This document shows, in pieces, positions 25,112 through 33,864 of a stretch of 64,000 nt of DNA. The position numbers were made by a program, and so were the translations under genes. Source of the DNA: Pseudomonas viridiflava (GTDB taxonomy: Bacteria > Pseudomonadota > Gammaproteobacteria > Pseudomonadales > Pseudomonadaceae); the NCBI RefSeq assembly GCF_900585905.1, contig NZ_UTVH01000121.1, positions 62,001-126,000 on the forward strand, written 5' to 3'. How positions within the stretch are numbered: position 1 is the stretch's first letter; each line of letters opens with the position of its first letter. Under the pieces are notes generated by a model, which had not been told where the DNA came from, ran no database searches, and saw only the letters and a list, made by a program, of their open reading frames with translations.

Positions 25112-26515
25112 ATGAATCTTCCTGCGCTGATAGATGAGCTGAAGACCCTGGTTGAGCCTGGCAAGGTGCTTACCGACGCCGACTCCCTGGAGATCTACGG
25201 CAAGGACTGGACCAGACAATACGCCCCGGCGCCGACGGCTATCGTCTTCCCCAAGACCATCGAGCAGGTGCAGGCTGTCGTCCTGTGGGCCAACCGTCAC
25301 AAGGTCGCGCTGGTGCCTTCAGGCGGCCGGACGGGGCTGTCGGCAGCAGCAGTGGCGGCCAATGGTGAAGTGGTAGTCTCCTTCGACTACATGAACCAGG
25401 TGCTGGAGCTGAACCTGACCGAGCGCACCGCGCGCTGCCAGCCAGGCGTCATCACCCGGCAACTGCAGAATCTGGCCCAGGAAAACGGCCTCTATTACCC
25501 GGTGGACTTCGCGTCGTCGGGGTCGAGTCAGCTCGGTGGCAACATCGGCACCAATGCCGGCGGCATCAAGGTGATTCGCTATGGCATGACCCGCAACTGG
25601 GTGGCGGGCCTCAAGGTCGTCACCGGCAAGGGCGACATTCTGGAACTGAACAAGGACCTGATCAAGAATGCCACCGGTTACGACCTGCGCCAGCTGTTCA
25701 TCGGGGGCGAGGGCACGCTGGGTTTCGTGGTCGAGGCCACCATGCGTCTGGACCGGGCGCCAAAGAACCTCACTGCCATGGTTCTGGGCACGACTGATTT
25801 CGACTCAATCATGCCGGTGCTGCATGCCTTCCACGGCAAGCTTGACCTGACCGCGTTCGAGTTTTTCTCCGACAAGGCTTTCGCCCGGGTCATGGAGCGC
25901 GGCGATGTGCCTTCGCCCTTCGACACGCCGTGCCCGTTTTACGTCCTGCTGGAATTCGAGGCGACCACTGAAGAGGTGGCCAACGAGGCGCTGGCGACCT
26001 TCGAGCATTGCGTCGAGCAGGGCTGGGTGCAGGATGGCGTCATGAGCCAGAGCGAGCAGCAGTTGCAGAACCTGTGGAAGCTGCGCGAATACATCTCGGA
26101 AACCATTTCTCACTTTACGCCCTACAAGAACGACATCTCGGTCACCGTGTCGAAAGTCCCGGCGTTTCTCACTGAGATCGACGCCATCGTTGCCGAGCAT
26201 TACCCGGATTTCGAAGTGCTCTGGTACGGCCACATCGGCGACGGCAATCTGCACCTGAATATCCTCAAACCCATGGACCTGGACAAGAACGAGTTTTTCG
26301 TCAAATGCGCCCAGGTCAACAAATGGGTGTTCGAGACGGTGCAGAAATACAACGGCTCGATTTCCGCCGAACATGGCGTTGGCATGACCAAACGTGATTA
26401 CCTGACGTACAGCCGTTCGCCGCTGGAGATCGAGTACATGAAAGCTGTCAAGGCGGTGTTCGATCCCAATGGCATCATGAATCCCGGCAAGATCTTCGCG
26501 AGCGATCAGCACTGA
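25112..26515 (+). CDS. FAD-linked oxidase, D-2-hydroxyglutarate dehydrogenase-like
   Basis: 467 residues from ATG 25112 (MNLPALIDELKTLVEPGKVL). Start codons at 25082 and 25088 are in frame and the latter has AGGA nearby, so the start is not certain. The FAD_binding_4 domain shows VPSGGRTGLS, GSSQLGGNIGTNAGG and YDLRQLFIGGEGTLG; the C-terminal domain has the metal site GHIGDGNLHLN and SAEHGVGMTKR. This is the D-2-HGDH / D-lactate dehydrogenase family. Its place head-to-head with serA matches P. aeruginosa and P. stutzeri, where it reoxidises the D-2-hydroxyglutarate made by SerA. Confidence 0.88.
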   Translation: MNLPALIDELKTLVEPGKVLTDADSLEIYGKDWTRQYAPAPTAIVFPKTIEQVQAVVLWANRHKVALVPSGGRTGLSAAAVAANGEVVVSFDYMNQVLELNLTERTARCQPGVITRQLQNLAQENGLYYPVDFASSGSSQLGGNIGTNAGGIKVIRYGMTRNWVAGLKVVTGKGDILELNKDLIKNATGYDLRQLFIGGEGTLGFVVEATMRLDRAPKNLTAMVLGTTDFDSIMPVLHAFHGKLDLTAFEFFSDKAFARVMERGDVPSPFDTPCPFYVLLEFEATTEEVANEALATFEHCVEQGWVQDGVMSQSEQQLQNLWKLREYISETISHFTPYKNDISVTVSKVPAFLTEIDAIVAEHYPDFEVLWYGHIGDGNLHLNILKPMDLDKNEFFVKCAQVNKWVFETVQKYNGSISAEHGVGMTKRDYLTYSRSPLEIEYMKAVKAVFDPNGIMNPGKIFASDQH

Positions 26516-26551
26516 ATCTGTGACGACCCACCACCCGACCAAGGAACCGAC

Positions 26552-27217
26552 ATGAGCTATCAGCACAAGTACGTCGACGGCACGAGCATCCACTTCCCCA
26601 TGGGCAAGGCAGTCTGCGTGGGCCGTAACTACGCCGAGCATGCCAAGGAGCTGAACAACGCGGTGCCTACCGAGCCGTTGCTGTTCATCAAGCCCGGCAG
26701 TGCCGTCGTGGCGCTTGAAGGCGGTTTCACGATTCCTGCCGACCGTGGCGGAGTGCATTACGAAGCCGAGATCGTTGTGCTGATCGGCAAGCCATTGAGC
26801 AAAAATCCGAGCCGCGAAGAAGTGCTGGACGCCATTTCCGGTTTTGCCCCCGGCCTGGACCTCACCCTGCGCGATCTGCAGACCAAATTGCGCGACAAGG
26901 GCTACCCATGGGAAGAAGCCAAGTCGTTCGACGGCGCGGCGGTGCTGGCCCCGTTCGTCTCGGCCGATACCTTCGCCGACCTCACCGATATCGGCATTCG
27001 CCTGACCATCAACGGTGAAGTGCGCCAGGATGGCAACAGCCGCGACATGCTCAACCCCATCGTGCCGGTCATCCAGCACATGGCGAGCTGCTTCTCGCTG
27101 CAGGCCGGTGACGTGATCATGACGGGCACGCCTGCCGGGGTTGGCCCACTGCAGGCTGGCGATGAGCTGATCATCGAACTGGTTGGCCAGAAGGGTTTCC
27201 ACAGCAGCGTTCGCTGA
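26552..27217 (+). CDS. fumarylacetoacetate hydrolase family protein
   Basis: 221 residues. The FAH fold is shown by GKAVCVGRNYAEHAKEL, HYEAEIVVLIGK (Glu-x-Glu metal ligands), GLDLTLRDLQ and the late GDVIMTGTPAGVGPLQ. Small single-domain members act as acylpyruvases or oxaloacetate decarboxylases. It follows the dehydrogenase gene by 36 bases with AAGGAA upstream of its ATG, so the two probably share a transcript. The actual substrate is unknown. Confidence 0.88.
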   Translation: MSYQHKYVDGTSIHFPMGKAVCVGRNYAEHAKELNNAVPTEPLLFIKPGSAVVALEGGFTIPADRGGVHYEAEIVVLIGKPLSKNPSREEVLDAISGFAPGLDLTLRDLQTKLRDKGYPWEEAKSFDGAAVLAPFVSADTFADLTDIGIRLTINGEVRQDGNSRDMLNPIVPVIQHMASCFSLQAGDVIMTGTPAGVGPLQAGDELIIELVGQKGFHSSVR

Positions 27218-27236
27218 CGCCAGACCGTTACGCAAG

Positions 27237-27271
27237 AGCCGCCCACGATCAGCATCGTCGGCGGCTTTTTT
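27237..27271 (+). terminator. Rho-independent terminator
   Basis: Stem AGCCGCC.ACGAT / ATCGT.GGCGGCT with one mismatch and a four-base loop, followed by six T residues, 19 bases after the FAH-family gene. Confidence 0.92.
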
Positions 27272-27395
27272 ATGCCGGTAACGTTCTGTATTGCAGTGTT
27301 TGCCGCTTTTTTCACAATTGATCTGGATAATCCCGCGCAGCCAGGGCCGATCGCGGACTGTGCCCTCAGTCGTCTTCATCCGCCTGGAAGCCTTC

Positions 27396-28313
27396 ATGAC
27401 TCGTTCCTCAATCACCGCCCGACCTCCGTTTCTGGCGCGCGCACGCAGCTATGTGTGGCTGATACTGGTGCTGATCATTGGCTTGGGCGTTGCCCACTTG
27501 ATGCATTGGGATGATCGCGGCCAGCTGTGGCTGGCCGAGCGCTTCGAAAGCCATGCCGAGCGCAGGGCGAGTGTCTGGTTGCCCGACTACGTGGTTGATG
27601 TCGATGCCAGAAAGCTGCCCGGCATGGAGAAGGATGAGGCCTCCGATCTGTCCTACAATCCCGCGACGAGGACGCTGTTTGCGGTAATGGGCAGAAACCC
27701 GTTTCTGGTCGAGCTGTCGCTCAAAGGCGATGTCCTGCGCCAGATTGCGCTGGTGGGCTGGAGCAACCCTGAAGCCGTCGCCGTGCTGGAAAACAATTTC
27801 ATGGCCATCGTCGATGAGCGTCAGCATTCACTGGTGATCGTCAAGGTGACGCCGCAGACCACTTCGTTGAACATTGCCGATTTCCGGCGCTACGATCTGG
27901 GCCCTTCCGAAAACCAGAACAAGGCCTTCGAGGGCGCCGCATGGGACCCGCGTCGCCAGCAGATTCTGTTGGGTGCGGAGCGCCCGGCGGCGCTGTACAG
28001 CTGGAAGAGCAATGGCAGCGATGTGCTGGAAGGCGATAAACAGAAAGTCGCCACCGATGCCCTGGAGATGCGCAACCTGTCGTCGCTGACCGTCGAGCCG
28101 CGCACGGGCCACACCCTGGCGCTGTCGGCAGACTCGCACATGCTGCTGGAGCTGGACGAGGCGGGCAGGCAGGTCAGCTTCATGACCCTGCTGGGCGGTT
28201 TCAACGGCCTCAAGGACACGATCCCGCGAGCCGAGGGCGTGGCGCTGGATGATGACGGCAACCTCTACATGGTCAGCGAGCCGAACCTGTTTTATTCATT
28301 TCACAAGAAATAG
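27396..28313 (+). CDS. SdiA-regulated-like (YjiK family) membrane-anchored beta-propeller, copy 1
   Basis: 305 residues from ATG 27396 (GGAAG six bases before). One membrane helix (VWLILVLIIGLGVAHLM) is followed by a periplasmic domain. That domain has repeated propeller-like strands: EASDLSYNPATRTLFAVMGR, PEAVAVLENNFMAIVDER, KAFEGAAWDPRRQQILLG, NLSSLTVEPRTGHTLALS and EGVALDDDGNLYMVSEPNLF. These match the SdiA-regulated (YjiK) family, of unknown function. It is followed by a homologous gene, so this is a tandem duplication. Confidence 0.78.
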   Translation: MTRSSITARPPFLARARSYVWLILVLIIGLGVAHLMHWDDRGQLWLAERFESHAERRASVWLPDYVVDVDARKLPGMEKDEASDLSYNPATRTLFAVMGRNPFLVELSLKGDVLRQIALVGWSNPEAVAVLENNFMAIVDERQHSLVIVKVTPQTTSLNIADFRRYDLGPSENQNKAFEGAAWDPRRQQILLGAERPAALYSWKSNGSDVLEGDKQKVATDALEMRNLSSLTVEPRTGHTLALSADSHMLLELDEAGRQVSFMTLLGGFNGLKDTIPRAEGVALDDDGNLYMVSEPNLFYSFHKK

Positions 28314-28428
28314 TGGCCGACAGGAGTGCAGACTCCCGGCCTTCACCAGCTGATGGCTCTGCGCCATTAAGCTTCAATTCATATTTGCGTGATAATTGTG
28401 CTGTCCGCCACAACCTCGAGTCACCTGA

Positions 28429-29331
28429 ATGCGCCTGCTCTTCTCCCGAAAAATGCTTGTTCCGTTGTTGGTCCTGTTGCTCGCGCTGGCGTTTTTCGTC
28501 GGCCGTGAATACCGCGTGCTGGAACGCGCCTCATTCAATTGGCGGGTGTTGTGGCAGGACAACGACGCTCAGGCCATCGGCCTCGGCGATTACCGTGCAG
28601 TCATTGAAGCGCAGCCCATTGCCGGGCTTGATTCCGATGTGTCGGCGCTGAGCTACGACCCTGAGCGCAAAAGCCTGTTCACCGTCACCAACAAGAACGC
28701 GCAGCTGGTCGAGCTGAGCCTGGACGGTCGCACGCTGAGACGCATTCCCTTGACCGGTTTTGGCGATTCCGAAGCGGTGGAATACATCAGCCCCGGCGTC
28801 TATGTCATCAGTGATGAGCGCCGGCAACGGCTGATCAAAGTACAGATCAACGACGACACCACCGCGCTTGACGCCAAGGACGCCGAACAGCTGGTGCTGG
28901 GCATAGGTTCAGGGAACAACAACGGCTACGAAGGGCTCGCGTACGACACCAAGGGTCAGCGCCTGTTTGTGGCCAAGGAACGTCGTCCGGTGCAGATCAT
29001 CGAAGTGCGCGGCTTTCCCTACTCCACGGTGGAAACCCCCAATGTCGAGGTGTCCTCCGATGCCAGGCGCAATGCCGACCTGTTCGTGCGCGATATTTCC
29101 AGTCTGCAGTTTGATGAGCGCAGCGGGCATTTGCTGGCGCTGTCCCATGAATCGCGGCAGATCGTGGAGCTGGATATCAAGGGCCGCGCCGTGGGCAACG
29201 TGTCTTTGTCCCAGGGCTCCATGGGCCTGAAAAAAGCCGTGCCCCAGGCCGAAGGTATTGCCATGGACGAGGACGGCACGCTGTATCTGGTCAGCGAGCC
29301 GAACCTGTTTTACGTGTTCAGGAAGCCGTAA
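28429..29331 (+). CDS. SdiA-regulated-like (YjiK family) protein, copy 2
   Basis: 300 residues, anchored by MLVPLLVLLLALAFFVGREY. Blade motifs repeat those of copy 1: VSALSYDPERKSLFTVTN, EAVEYISPGVYVISDERR, GYEGLAYDTKGQRLFVAKE, DISSLQFDERSGHLLALS and EGIAMDEDGTLYLVSEPNLF. The ATG at 28429 has a poor ribosome site; a start at 28453 is possible. 115 bases separate the copies, so they may be transcribed together. Function unknown. Confidence 0.78.
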   Translation: MRLLFSRKMLVPLLVLLLALAFFVGREYRVLERASFNWRVLWQDNDAQAIGLGDYRAVIEAQPIAGLDSDVSALSYDPERKSLFTVTNKNAQLVELSLDGRTLRRIPLTGFGDSEAVEYISPGVYVISDERRQRLIKVQINDDTTALDAKDAEQLVLGIGSGNNNGYEGLAYDTKGQRLFVAKERRPVQIIEVRGFPYSTVETPNVEVSSDARRNADLFVRDISSLQFDERSGHLLALSHESRQIVELDIKGRAVGNVSLSQGSMGLKKAVPQAEGIAMDEDGTLYLVSEPNLFYVFRKP

Positions 29332-29343
29332 TAAGTGGGCCTG

Positions 29344-29432
29344 GTGGGACCGGCTTCAGCCGGGAAGGCAGTATTTCTGGCGACCCTTTTCTAGGGCTGT
29401 ACCGGCCTCTTCCCGGCCAAAGCCGGTCCCAC
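29344..29432. repeat. REPIN of the GTGGGACCGGCTT type
   Basis: Inverted arms GTGGGACCGGCTTCAGCCGG and GGCCAAAGCCGGTCCCAC flank a 40-50 base core. Same family as 50454-50543. It fills the gap between the second SdiA-regulated gene and the rpiA end. Confidence 0.85.
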
Positions 29433-29446
29433 ATTGCCAGAGGCGC

Positions 29447-30118
29447 TCAACGTGTCAGCGTCTTGACCCCTTCATCCGTGCCCAGCAGCAGCAGGTCCGC
29501 CGGGCGCGCGGCGAACAGGCCGTTGGTGACGACGCCAACAATGGCGTTGATCTGGCTTTCCAGCTCCGGCGGGTTAGTGATGTTCATGTTGTACACATCA
29601 ATAATGATGTTGCCGTTGTCGGTCAGCACGCCTTCGCGATAAACCGGGTCGCCGCCCAGCTTGACCAGTTGGCGCGCGACATGGCTGCGCGCCATGGGAA
29701 TCACTTCGACCGGCAGCGGGAAAGCCCCCAGCACTGGCACCAGCTTGCTGGCGTCGGCAATGCAGATGAAGGTCTTTGCCACGGCGGCAACGATCTTTTC
29801 CCGGGTCAGGGCCGCGCCGCCGCCCTTGATCAAATTCAGGTGCTCATCGCTTTCATCGGCGCCATCGATGTAGAACTCCAGGTCACTGACGGTGTTGAGC
29901 TCGTAAACCGGAATGCCGTGGGCCTTGAGCCGTGCCGCGCTGGCTTCGGAACTGGCGACGGCGCCATCGAAGGCGCCCTTGTGGGCGGCCAGTGCATCAA
30001 TGAAGCAATTGGCAGTGGAGCCGGTACCGATGCCGACGACGCTTTTGTCGTCCAGCTTGGGAAGGATAAGGTCGACTGCGGCCTGCGCCACCGCCTGTTT
30101 GAGTTGATCCTGGTTCAT
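29447..30118 (-). CDS. rpiA: ribose-5-phosphate isomerase A
   Basis: 223 residues from ATG 30118, with GGAG five bases upstream. Landmarks: VVGIGTGSTANCFIDAL, DGADESDEHLNLIKGGGAALTREK and the C-terminal GVVTNGLFAARPADLLLLG. RpiA interconverts ribose-5-P and ribulose-5-P in the pentose phosphate pathway. It is divergent from ilvA, a pairing found across Pseudomonas. Confidence 0.95.
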   Translation of the reverse strand: MNQDQLKQAVAQAAVDLILPKLDDKSVVGIGTGSTANCFIDALAAHKGAFDGAVASSEASAARLKAHGIPVYELNTVSDLEFYIDGADESDEHLNLIKGGGAALTREKIVAAVAKTFICIADASKLVPVLGAFPLPVEVIPMARSHVARQLVKLGGDPVYREGVLTDNGNIIIDVYNMNITNPPELESQINAIVGVVTNGLFAARPADLLLLGTDEGVKTLTR

Positions 30119-30151
30119 GCGGGCTCCACTGCCTGATCTGAAAATGGCTCT

Positions 30152-30251
30152 GTAGGAGCGTCCGGGGTGGCGCTCCACCTTGCCCCCGATTTGCGGCCAG
30201 ACGCCTCAACGTTGAATGTGCTGACGTCATCGCGGGCAAGTGCGCTCCTAC
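30152..30251. repeat. REPIN-like pair between rpiA and ilvA
   Basis: The left arm GTAGGAGCGTCCGGGGTGGC and the right arm GGGCAAGTGCGCTCCTAC belong to different REP families. The rest of the 281-base gap holds the two divergent promoters, not resolved further. Confidence 0.75.
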
Positions 30252-30399
30252 AAGAGGGGTCGTGACGTGCGAAAGGCGCGCATTATAGCGACATGCCAGC
30301 GCCAAAGCCCCTCAATAAACCCCCTTCAATCGTATGGTCGGGCAGGGATGGGCGGGTTAGACTTCCAGACCTTGCCCCTTTGCCAGTGATGTCGCCCCG

Positions 30400-31914
30400 A
30401 TGCTTGAACAGTATGTGAAGAAAATCCTCACCTCCCGTGTTTACGACATCGCCGTGGAAACGCCGCTGCAGGGTGCGCGTCAACTGTCGGAGCGGCTGGG
30501 TAATCGGGTGCTGCTCAAGCGTGAAGACCTGCAACCGGTGTTCTCTTTCAAGATTCGTGGCGCGTACAACAAGCTGGCGCAGCTGAGCCCCGAAGAGCTG
30601 GCGCGGGGCGTGGTGACGGCGTCCGCGGGCAATCACGCCCAGGGCCTGGCACTGGCCGCGCAGACGCTGGGGGTGGCCGCGACCATCGTGATGCCCAGGA
30701 CTACACCTGAAATCAAGATCGAAGGCGTGCGCTCCCGTGGCGGCAACGTGGTGCTGCATGGTGATTCGTTCCCCGAAGCCCTGGCCCACTCGCTCAAGCT
30801 GGTGGAGGAAATGGGCTTCGTCTACATCCACCCCTACGACGACCCCGATACCATCGCCGGGCAAGGCACCGTGGCCATGGAAATCCTGCGCCAGCACACC
30901 GGTCGGCTGGATGCGATTTTCGTCCCGGTGGGCGGCGGCGGCCTGATTGCAGGGATCGCTGCCTACGTCAAATACCTGCGCCCGGAGATCAAGGTCATCG
31001 GCGTCGAGCCGGACGATTCCAACTGCCTGCAGCAGGCCATGGCCTACGACGAACGCGTGGTGCTGCAGCAGGTCGGGCTGTTCGCCGATGGCGTGGCGGT
31101 GGCGCAAATCGGCCAGTACACCTTCGAGATCTGCAGGCTGTACGTCGATGAAGTGATCACGGTCAGCACCGATGAGATCTGCGCGGCGATCAAGGACATC
31201 TACGACGACACCCGCTCGATCACCGAGCCGTCAGGCGCCCTGGGCGTGGCCGGGATCAAGAAGTACGTCGAGCAGAACGAGGCGCGCGGGGAAACCCTGG
31301 TGGCTATCGACTCCGGCGCCAACGTCAATTTCGATCGCCTGCGCCATGTGGCCGAGCGCGCCGAACTGGGCGAAGGCCGTGAAGCGATCATCGCCGTGAC
31401 CATCCCCGAGCAGCCGGGTAGCTTCAAGGCGTTCTGCCAGGCCATCGGCAAGCGCCAGATCACTGAATTCAACTACCGTTATCACACTGACCGCGAAGCG
31501 CACATCTTCGTCGGCGTGCAGACCCATCCCGACACCGACCCACGCCAGGCCCTGATTGACAGCCTGAAAGAGCAAGGCTTCCCGGTGGTGGACCTGACCG
31601 ACAACGAGCTGGCCAAACTGCACATTCGCCACATGGTCGGTGGCCATGCCGAGCGGGTCAGCGACGAAGTGGTGTTCCGCTTCGAGTTCCCGGAGCGTCC
31701 GGGCGCGCTGTTCAACTTCCTCGACAAGCTGGGCGGCCAGTGGACCATTTCGATGTTCCACTACCGCAACCACGGCGCCGCCGATGGCCGCGTGGTCGCA
31801 GGTCTGGTCGTGCCTGAAGAAGAACGCCACCTGATCCCGGCGGCGCTGGCGGAAATCGGCTACCCGTATTGGGATGAAACCCAGAACCTGGCTTATAAGC
31901 TGTTTTTGGGGTGA
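30400..31914 (+). CDS. ilvA: biosynthetic threonine ammonia-lyase (threonine dehydratase)
   Basis: 504 residues. The PLP-binding site is PVFSFKIRGAYNKL, followed by SAGNHAQGLALAA and the phosphate loop VPVGGGGLIAG. Two C-terminal regulatory ACT-like (Thr_dehydrat_C) domains occupy about 330-500: IIAVTIPEQPGSFKAFCQAI and VFRFEFPERPGALFNFLDKL. It converts threonine to 2-oxobutyrate for isoleucine synthesis and is normally inhibited by isoleucine. Confidence 0.96.
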   Translation: MLEQYVKKILTSRVYDIAVETPLQGARQLSERLGNRVLLKREDLQPVFSFKIRGAYNKLAQLSPEELARGVVTASAGNHAQGLALAAQTLGVAATIVMPRTTPEIKIEGVRSRGGNVVLHGDSFPEALAHSLKLVEEMGFVYIHPYDDPDTIAGQGTVAMEILRQHTGRLDAIFVPVGGGGLIAGIAAYVKYLRPEIKVIGVEPDDSNCLQQAMAYDERVVLQQVGLFADGVAVAQIGQYTFEICRLYVDEVITVSTDEICAAIKDIYDDTRSITEPSGALGVAGIKKYVEQNEARGETLVAIDSGANVNFDRLRHVAERAELGEGREAIIAVTIPEQPGSFKAFCQAIGKRQITEFNYRYHTDREAHIFVGVQTHPDTDPRQALIDSLKEQGFPVVDLTDNELAKLHIRHMVGGHAERVSDEVVFRFEFPERPGALFNFLDKLGGQWTISMFHYRNHGAADGRVVAGLVVPEEERHLIPAALAEIGYPYWDETQNLAYKLFLG

Positions 31915-31955
31915 TACCAAATTTTACCCGTGGGATCGTGACTGCACTGGCCTAT

Positions 31956-32023
31956 TTGCGAGCAAGCTCGCTCCCACGAGGTCAGGGCAGCGCCAACCCG
32001 ATGGGAGCGAGTTTGCTCGCGAA
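31956..32023. repeat. two REPs arranged back to back
   Basis: GCGAGCAAGCTCGCTCCCAC and, 23 bases on, TGGGAGCGAGTTTGCTCGCG. The order is outward-facing, the reverse of a normal REPIN. Confidence 0.75.
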
Positions 32024-32094
32024 AGGGACGGCACCCATAGGTCAATTTTTCAGTTGAAAATCAGTCCGCGATTTATTGGAGTGCACCAAAAATA

Positions 32095-32523
32095 ATGGAC
32101 CCTATTACTGGGCTGAAAAGCCTGCACATCGCTGCGATTGCGTTGTTTCTGCTGTGCGCCCTCGGGCTGGCGGCCTGGCTGGTCAAAGGTCGGCGCGCAG
32201 GTCTCACCACCCATCACGCGCGCCTGCTGTTGCCGCCGCGGTTGTTTGCCTGGTTGTTGATGGGCCTGTGTCTGTTGGTCATGCCCGTCAGTGGCTGGTG
32301 GCTGGCGCATCTTGTCGGGTTGCCGCTGGGTCAGACCTGGGTATTGGCCAGCAGCGTGCTCTACACCGTTGGCGCCTTGAGCTGGCTATGGCTGGTGGCG
32401 CGTTTGAATCGACTGCGCATTGATGCCAGCCACGGCAATCTGAAGATAACCCTGGCGTTGGCGATCTTCAGCGTCGGCTGTTTTATTGCCATCGCCGGCC
32501 TGTTGGGCGTCAGGCCGGTTTGA
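32095..32523 (+). CDS. DUF2269-like small integral membrane protein
   Basis: 142 residues with four predicted membrane helices: LHIAAIALFLLCALGLAAWL, LFAWLLMGLCLLVMPVSGWW, TWVLASSVLYTVGALSWLWL and LALAIFSVGCFIAIAGLLGV. The layout, with a His in the first helix (LKSLHI) and a long loop HHARLLLPPR, resembles DUF2269 proteins. Function unknown. GGAGTG lies about 11 bases before the ATG. It converges with the HAD phosphatase gene. Confidence 0.65.
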   Translation: MDPITGLKSLHIAAIALFLLCALGLAAWLVKGRRAGLTTHHARLLLPPRLFAWLLMGLCLLVMPVSGWWLAHLVGLPLGQTWVLASSVLYTVGALSWLWLVARLNRLRIDASHGNLKITLALAIFSVGCFIAIAGLLGVRPV

Positions 32524-32564
32524 GGCTGTAGATAGCGTGGGGCCGGCCGGTAGCATCCACGGCA

Positions 32565-33221
32565 TCAATCGCGCAGCGTGATCACCGGCCAGCCACGGCT
32601 TTGCGCCTCGGCACGCAGCTTCGCGTCGGGGTCGACGGCCACCGGGTGGGCGACTTTTTCCAGCAGCGGCAGATCGTTGAGCGAATCGCTGTAGAAATAG
32701 CTGTCGTCCAGGGTCAACGCATGTTCCTGCAGCCAGCGATCAAGCCGCGTCACCTTGCCTTCGCGAAAGCAGGGCACATCGGTCGTGCGCCCGGTGTAAC
32801 GGCCGTCAGCCATTTCGCATTCGGTCGCCAGTAACGTATCGATGCCCAGGCGCGCCACAATCGGCGCGGTGACGAAACGATTGGTGGCGGTGATCACCAC
32901 CAGCCTGTCGCCCGCCTCGCGGTGCCGGGCAATCAATTCCAGGGCCTTGGGCAGCATGATCGGTTCAATGCAGTCGCGCATGAAGTCCCGATGCCACTGT
33001 TCCAGCTGAGCCATGTCGGTGCGGCCCAGAATCTCCAGGGTGAAATTCAGATAGTCAGTCATGTTCAGAGTCCCTGCCAGGTAATCCTGGTAGAACTCGT
33101 CGTTGCGGGTTTTGTAGGTGGCGGCATCCAGAATGCCGCGCTGGCACAGATAATCGCCCCAGGCATGATCGCTGTCGCCACCCAGAAGCGTGTTGTCGAG
33201 GTCAAATAAAGCCAGACGCAT
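32565..33221 (-). CDS. HAD-IB family phosphatase (SerB/PSP-like)
   Basis: 218 residues from ATG 33221 (MRLALFDLDNTLLGGDSDHAW). HAD motif I is DLDNT, motif II VVITATNRF, motif III around REGKVTRL and motif IV YFYSDSLNDLPLL. The helical cap and size match the HAD-IB (SerB-like) group. Pseudomonads carry such a gene next to rppH. The substrate is uncertain: phosphoserine is possible but unproven. Confidence 0.85.
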   Translation of the reverse strand: MRLALFDLDNTLLGGDSDHAWGDYLCQRGILDAATYKTRNDEFYQDYLAGTLNMTDYLNFTLEILGRTDMAQLEQWHRDFMRDCIEPIMLPKALELIARHREAGDRLVVITATNRFVTAPIVARLGIDTLLATECEMADGRYTGRTTDVPCFREGKVTRLDRWLQEHALTLDDSYFYSDSLNDLPLLEKVAHPVAVDPDAKLRAEAQSRGWPVITLRD

Positions 33222-33363
33222 GCGGTTACTCGCTGAAATGCTTGGATAAAGGTGCCCAGAATACGAGGTTTTCACAAGTCTTCACATAACCTGCTAAGCC
33301 TCGTTGCTGGTTGGATCGGCTTTGTGGAACAATGCGACGACATGCGTTTGCGAGGTTGTTGCC

Positions 33364-33843
33364 GTGATCGACCCCGATGGTTTCCGTCCTAATGTCGGGA
33401 TAATTCTGACAAACGACTCCGGCCAGGTCCTATGGGCTCGGCGTATCAACCAGGATGCCTGGCAGTTTCCACAGGGTGGTATCAACCCGCAGGAGACGCC
33501 GGAAGACGCGCTTTACCGTGAATTGAACGAAGAAGTCGGGCTCGAACGCGAAGATGTGCAGATTCTGGCCTGTACCCGGGGCTGGCTGCGCTATCGTCTG
33601 CCGCAACGCCTGGTCCGTACCCACAGCCAGCCGCTGTGCATCGGCCAGAAGCAGAAATGGTTTCTCCTGCGCCTGATCTCCAACGAGCAGCGGGTGCGGA
33701 TGGATTTGACCGGGAAACCGGAGTTCGATGGCTGGCGCTGGGTCAGTTATTGGTATCCGCTGGGTCAGGTGGTGACATTCAAGCGCGAAGTCTATCGACG
33801 CGCCCTCAAAGAGCTTGCCCCGCGCCTTTTATCGCGCGACTGA
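33364..33843 (+). CDS. rppH: RNA pyrophosphohydrolase
   Basis: 159 residues starting at GTG 33364 (VIDPDGFRPNVGIIL), with GAGG about ten bases before. The Nudix box is GGINPQETPEDALYRELNEE, continuing VGL, which is intact. RppH removes pyrophosphate from triphosphorylated mRNA 5' ends and so starts RNA decay. ptsP follows by 21 bases, and the two are normally one operon. Confidence 0.95.
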   Translation: MIDPDGFRPNVGIILTNDSGQVLWARRINQDAWQFPQGGINPQETPEDALYRELNEEVGLEREDVQILACTRGWLRYRLPQRLVRTHSQPLCIGQKQKWFLLRLISNEQRVRMDLTGKPEFDGWRWVSYWYPLGQVVTFKREVYRRALKELAPRLLSRD

Positions 33844-33864
33844 CACGGAGTTCGACCCCGAGCC

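Noticed and set aside
25805..27415. 536-codon minus-strand frame opposite the D2HGDH and FAH genes
   Set aside because: Antisense to two clear genes on the other strand; low-complexity composition and no motif.
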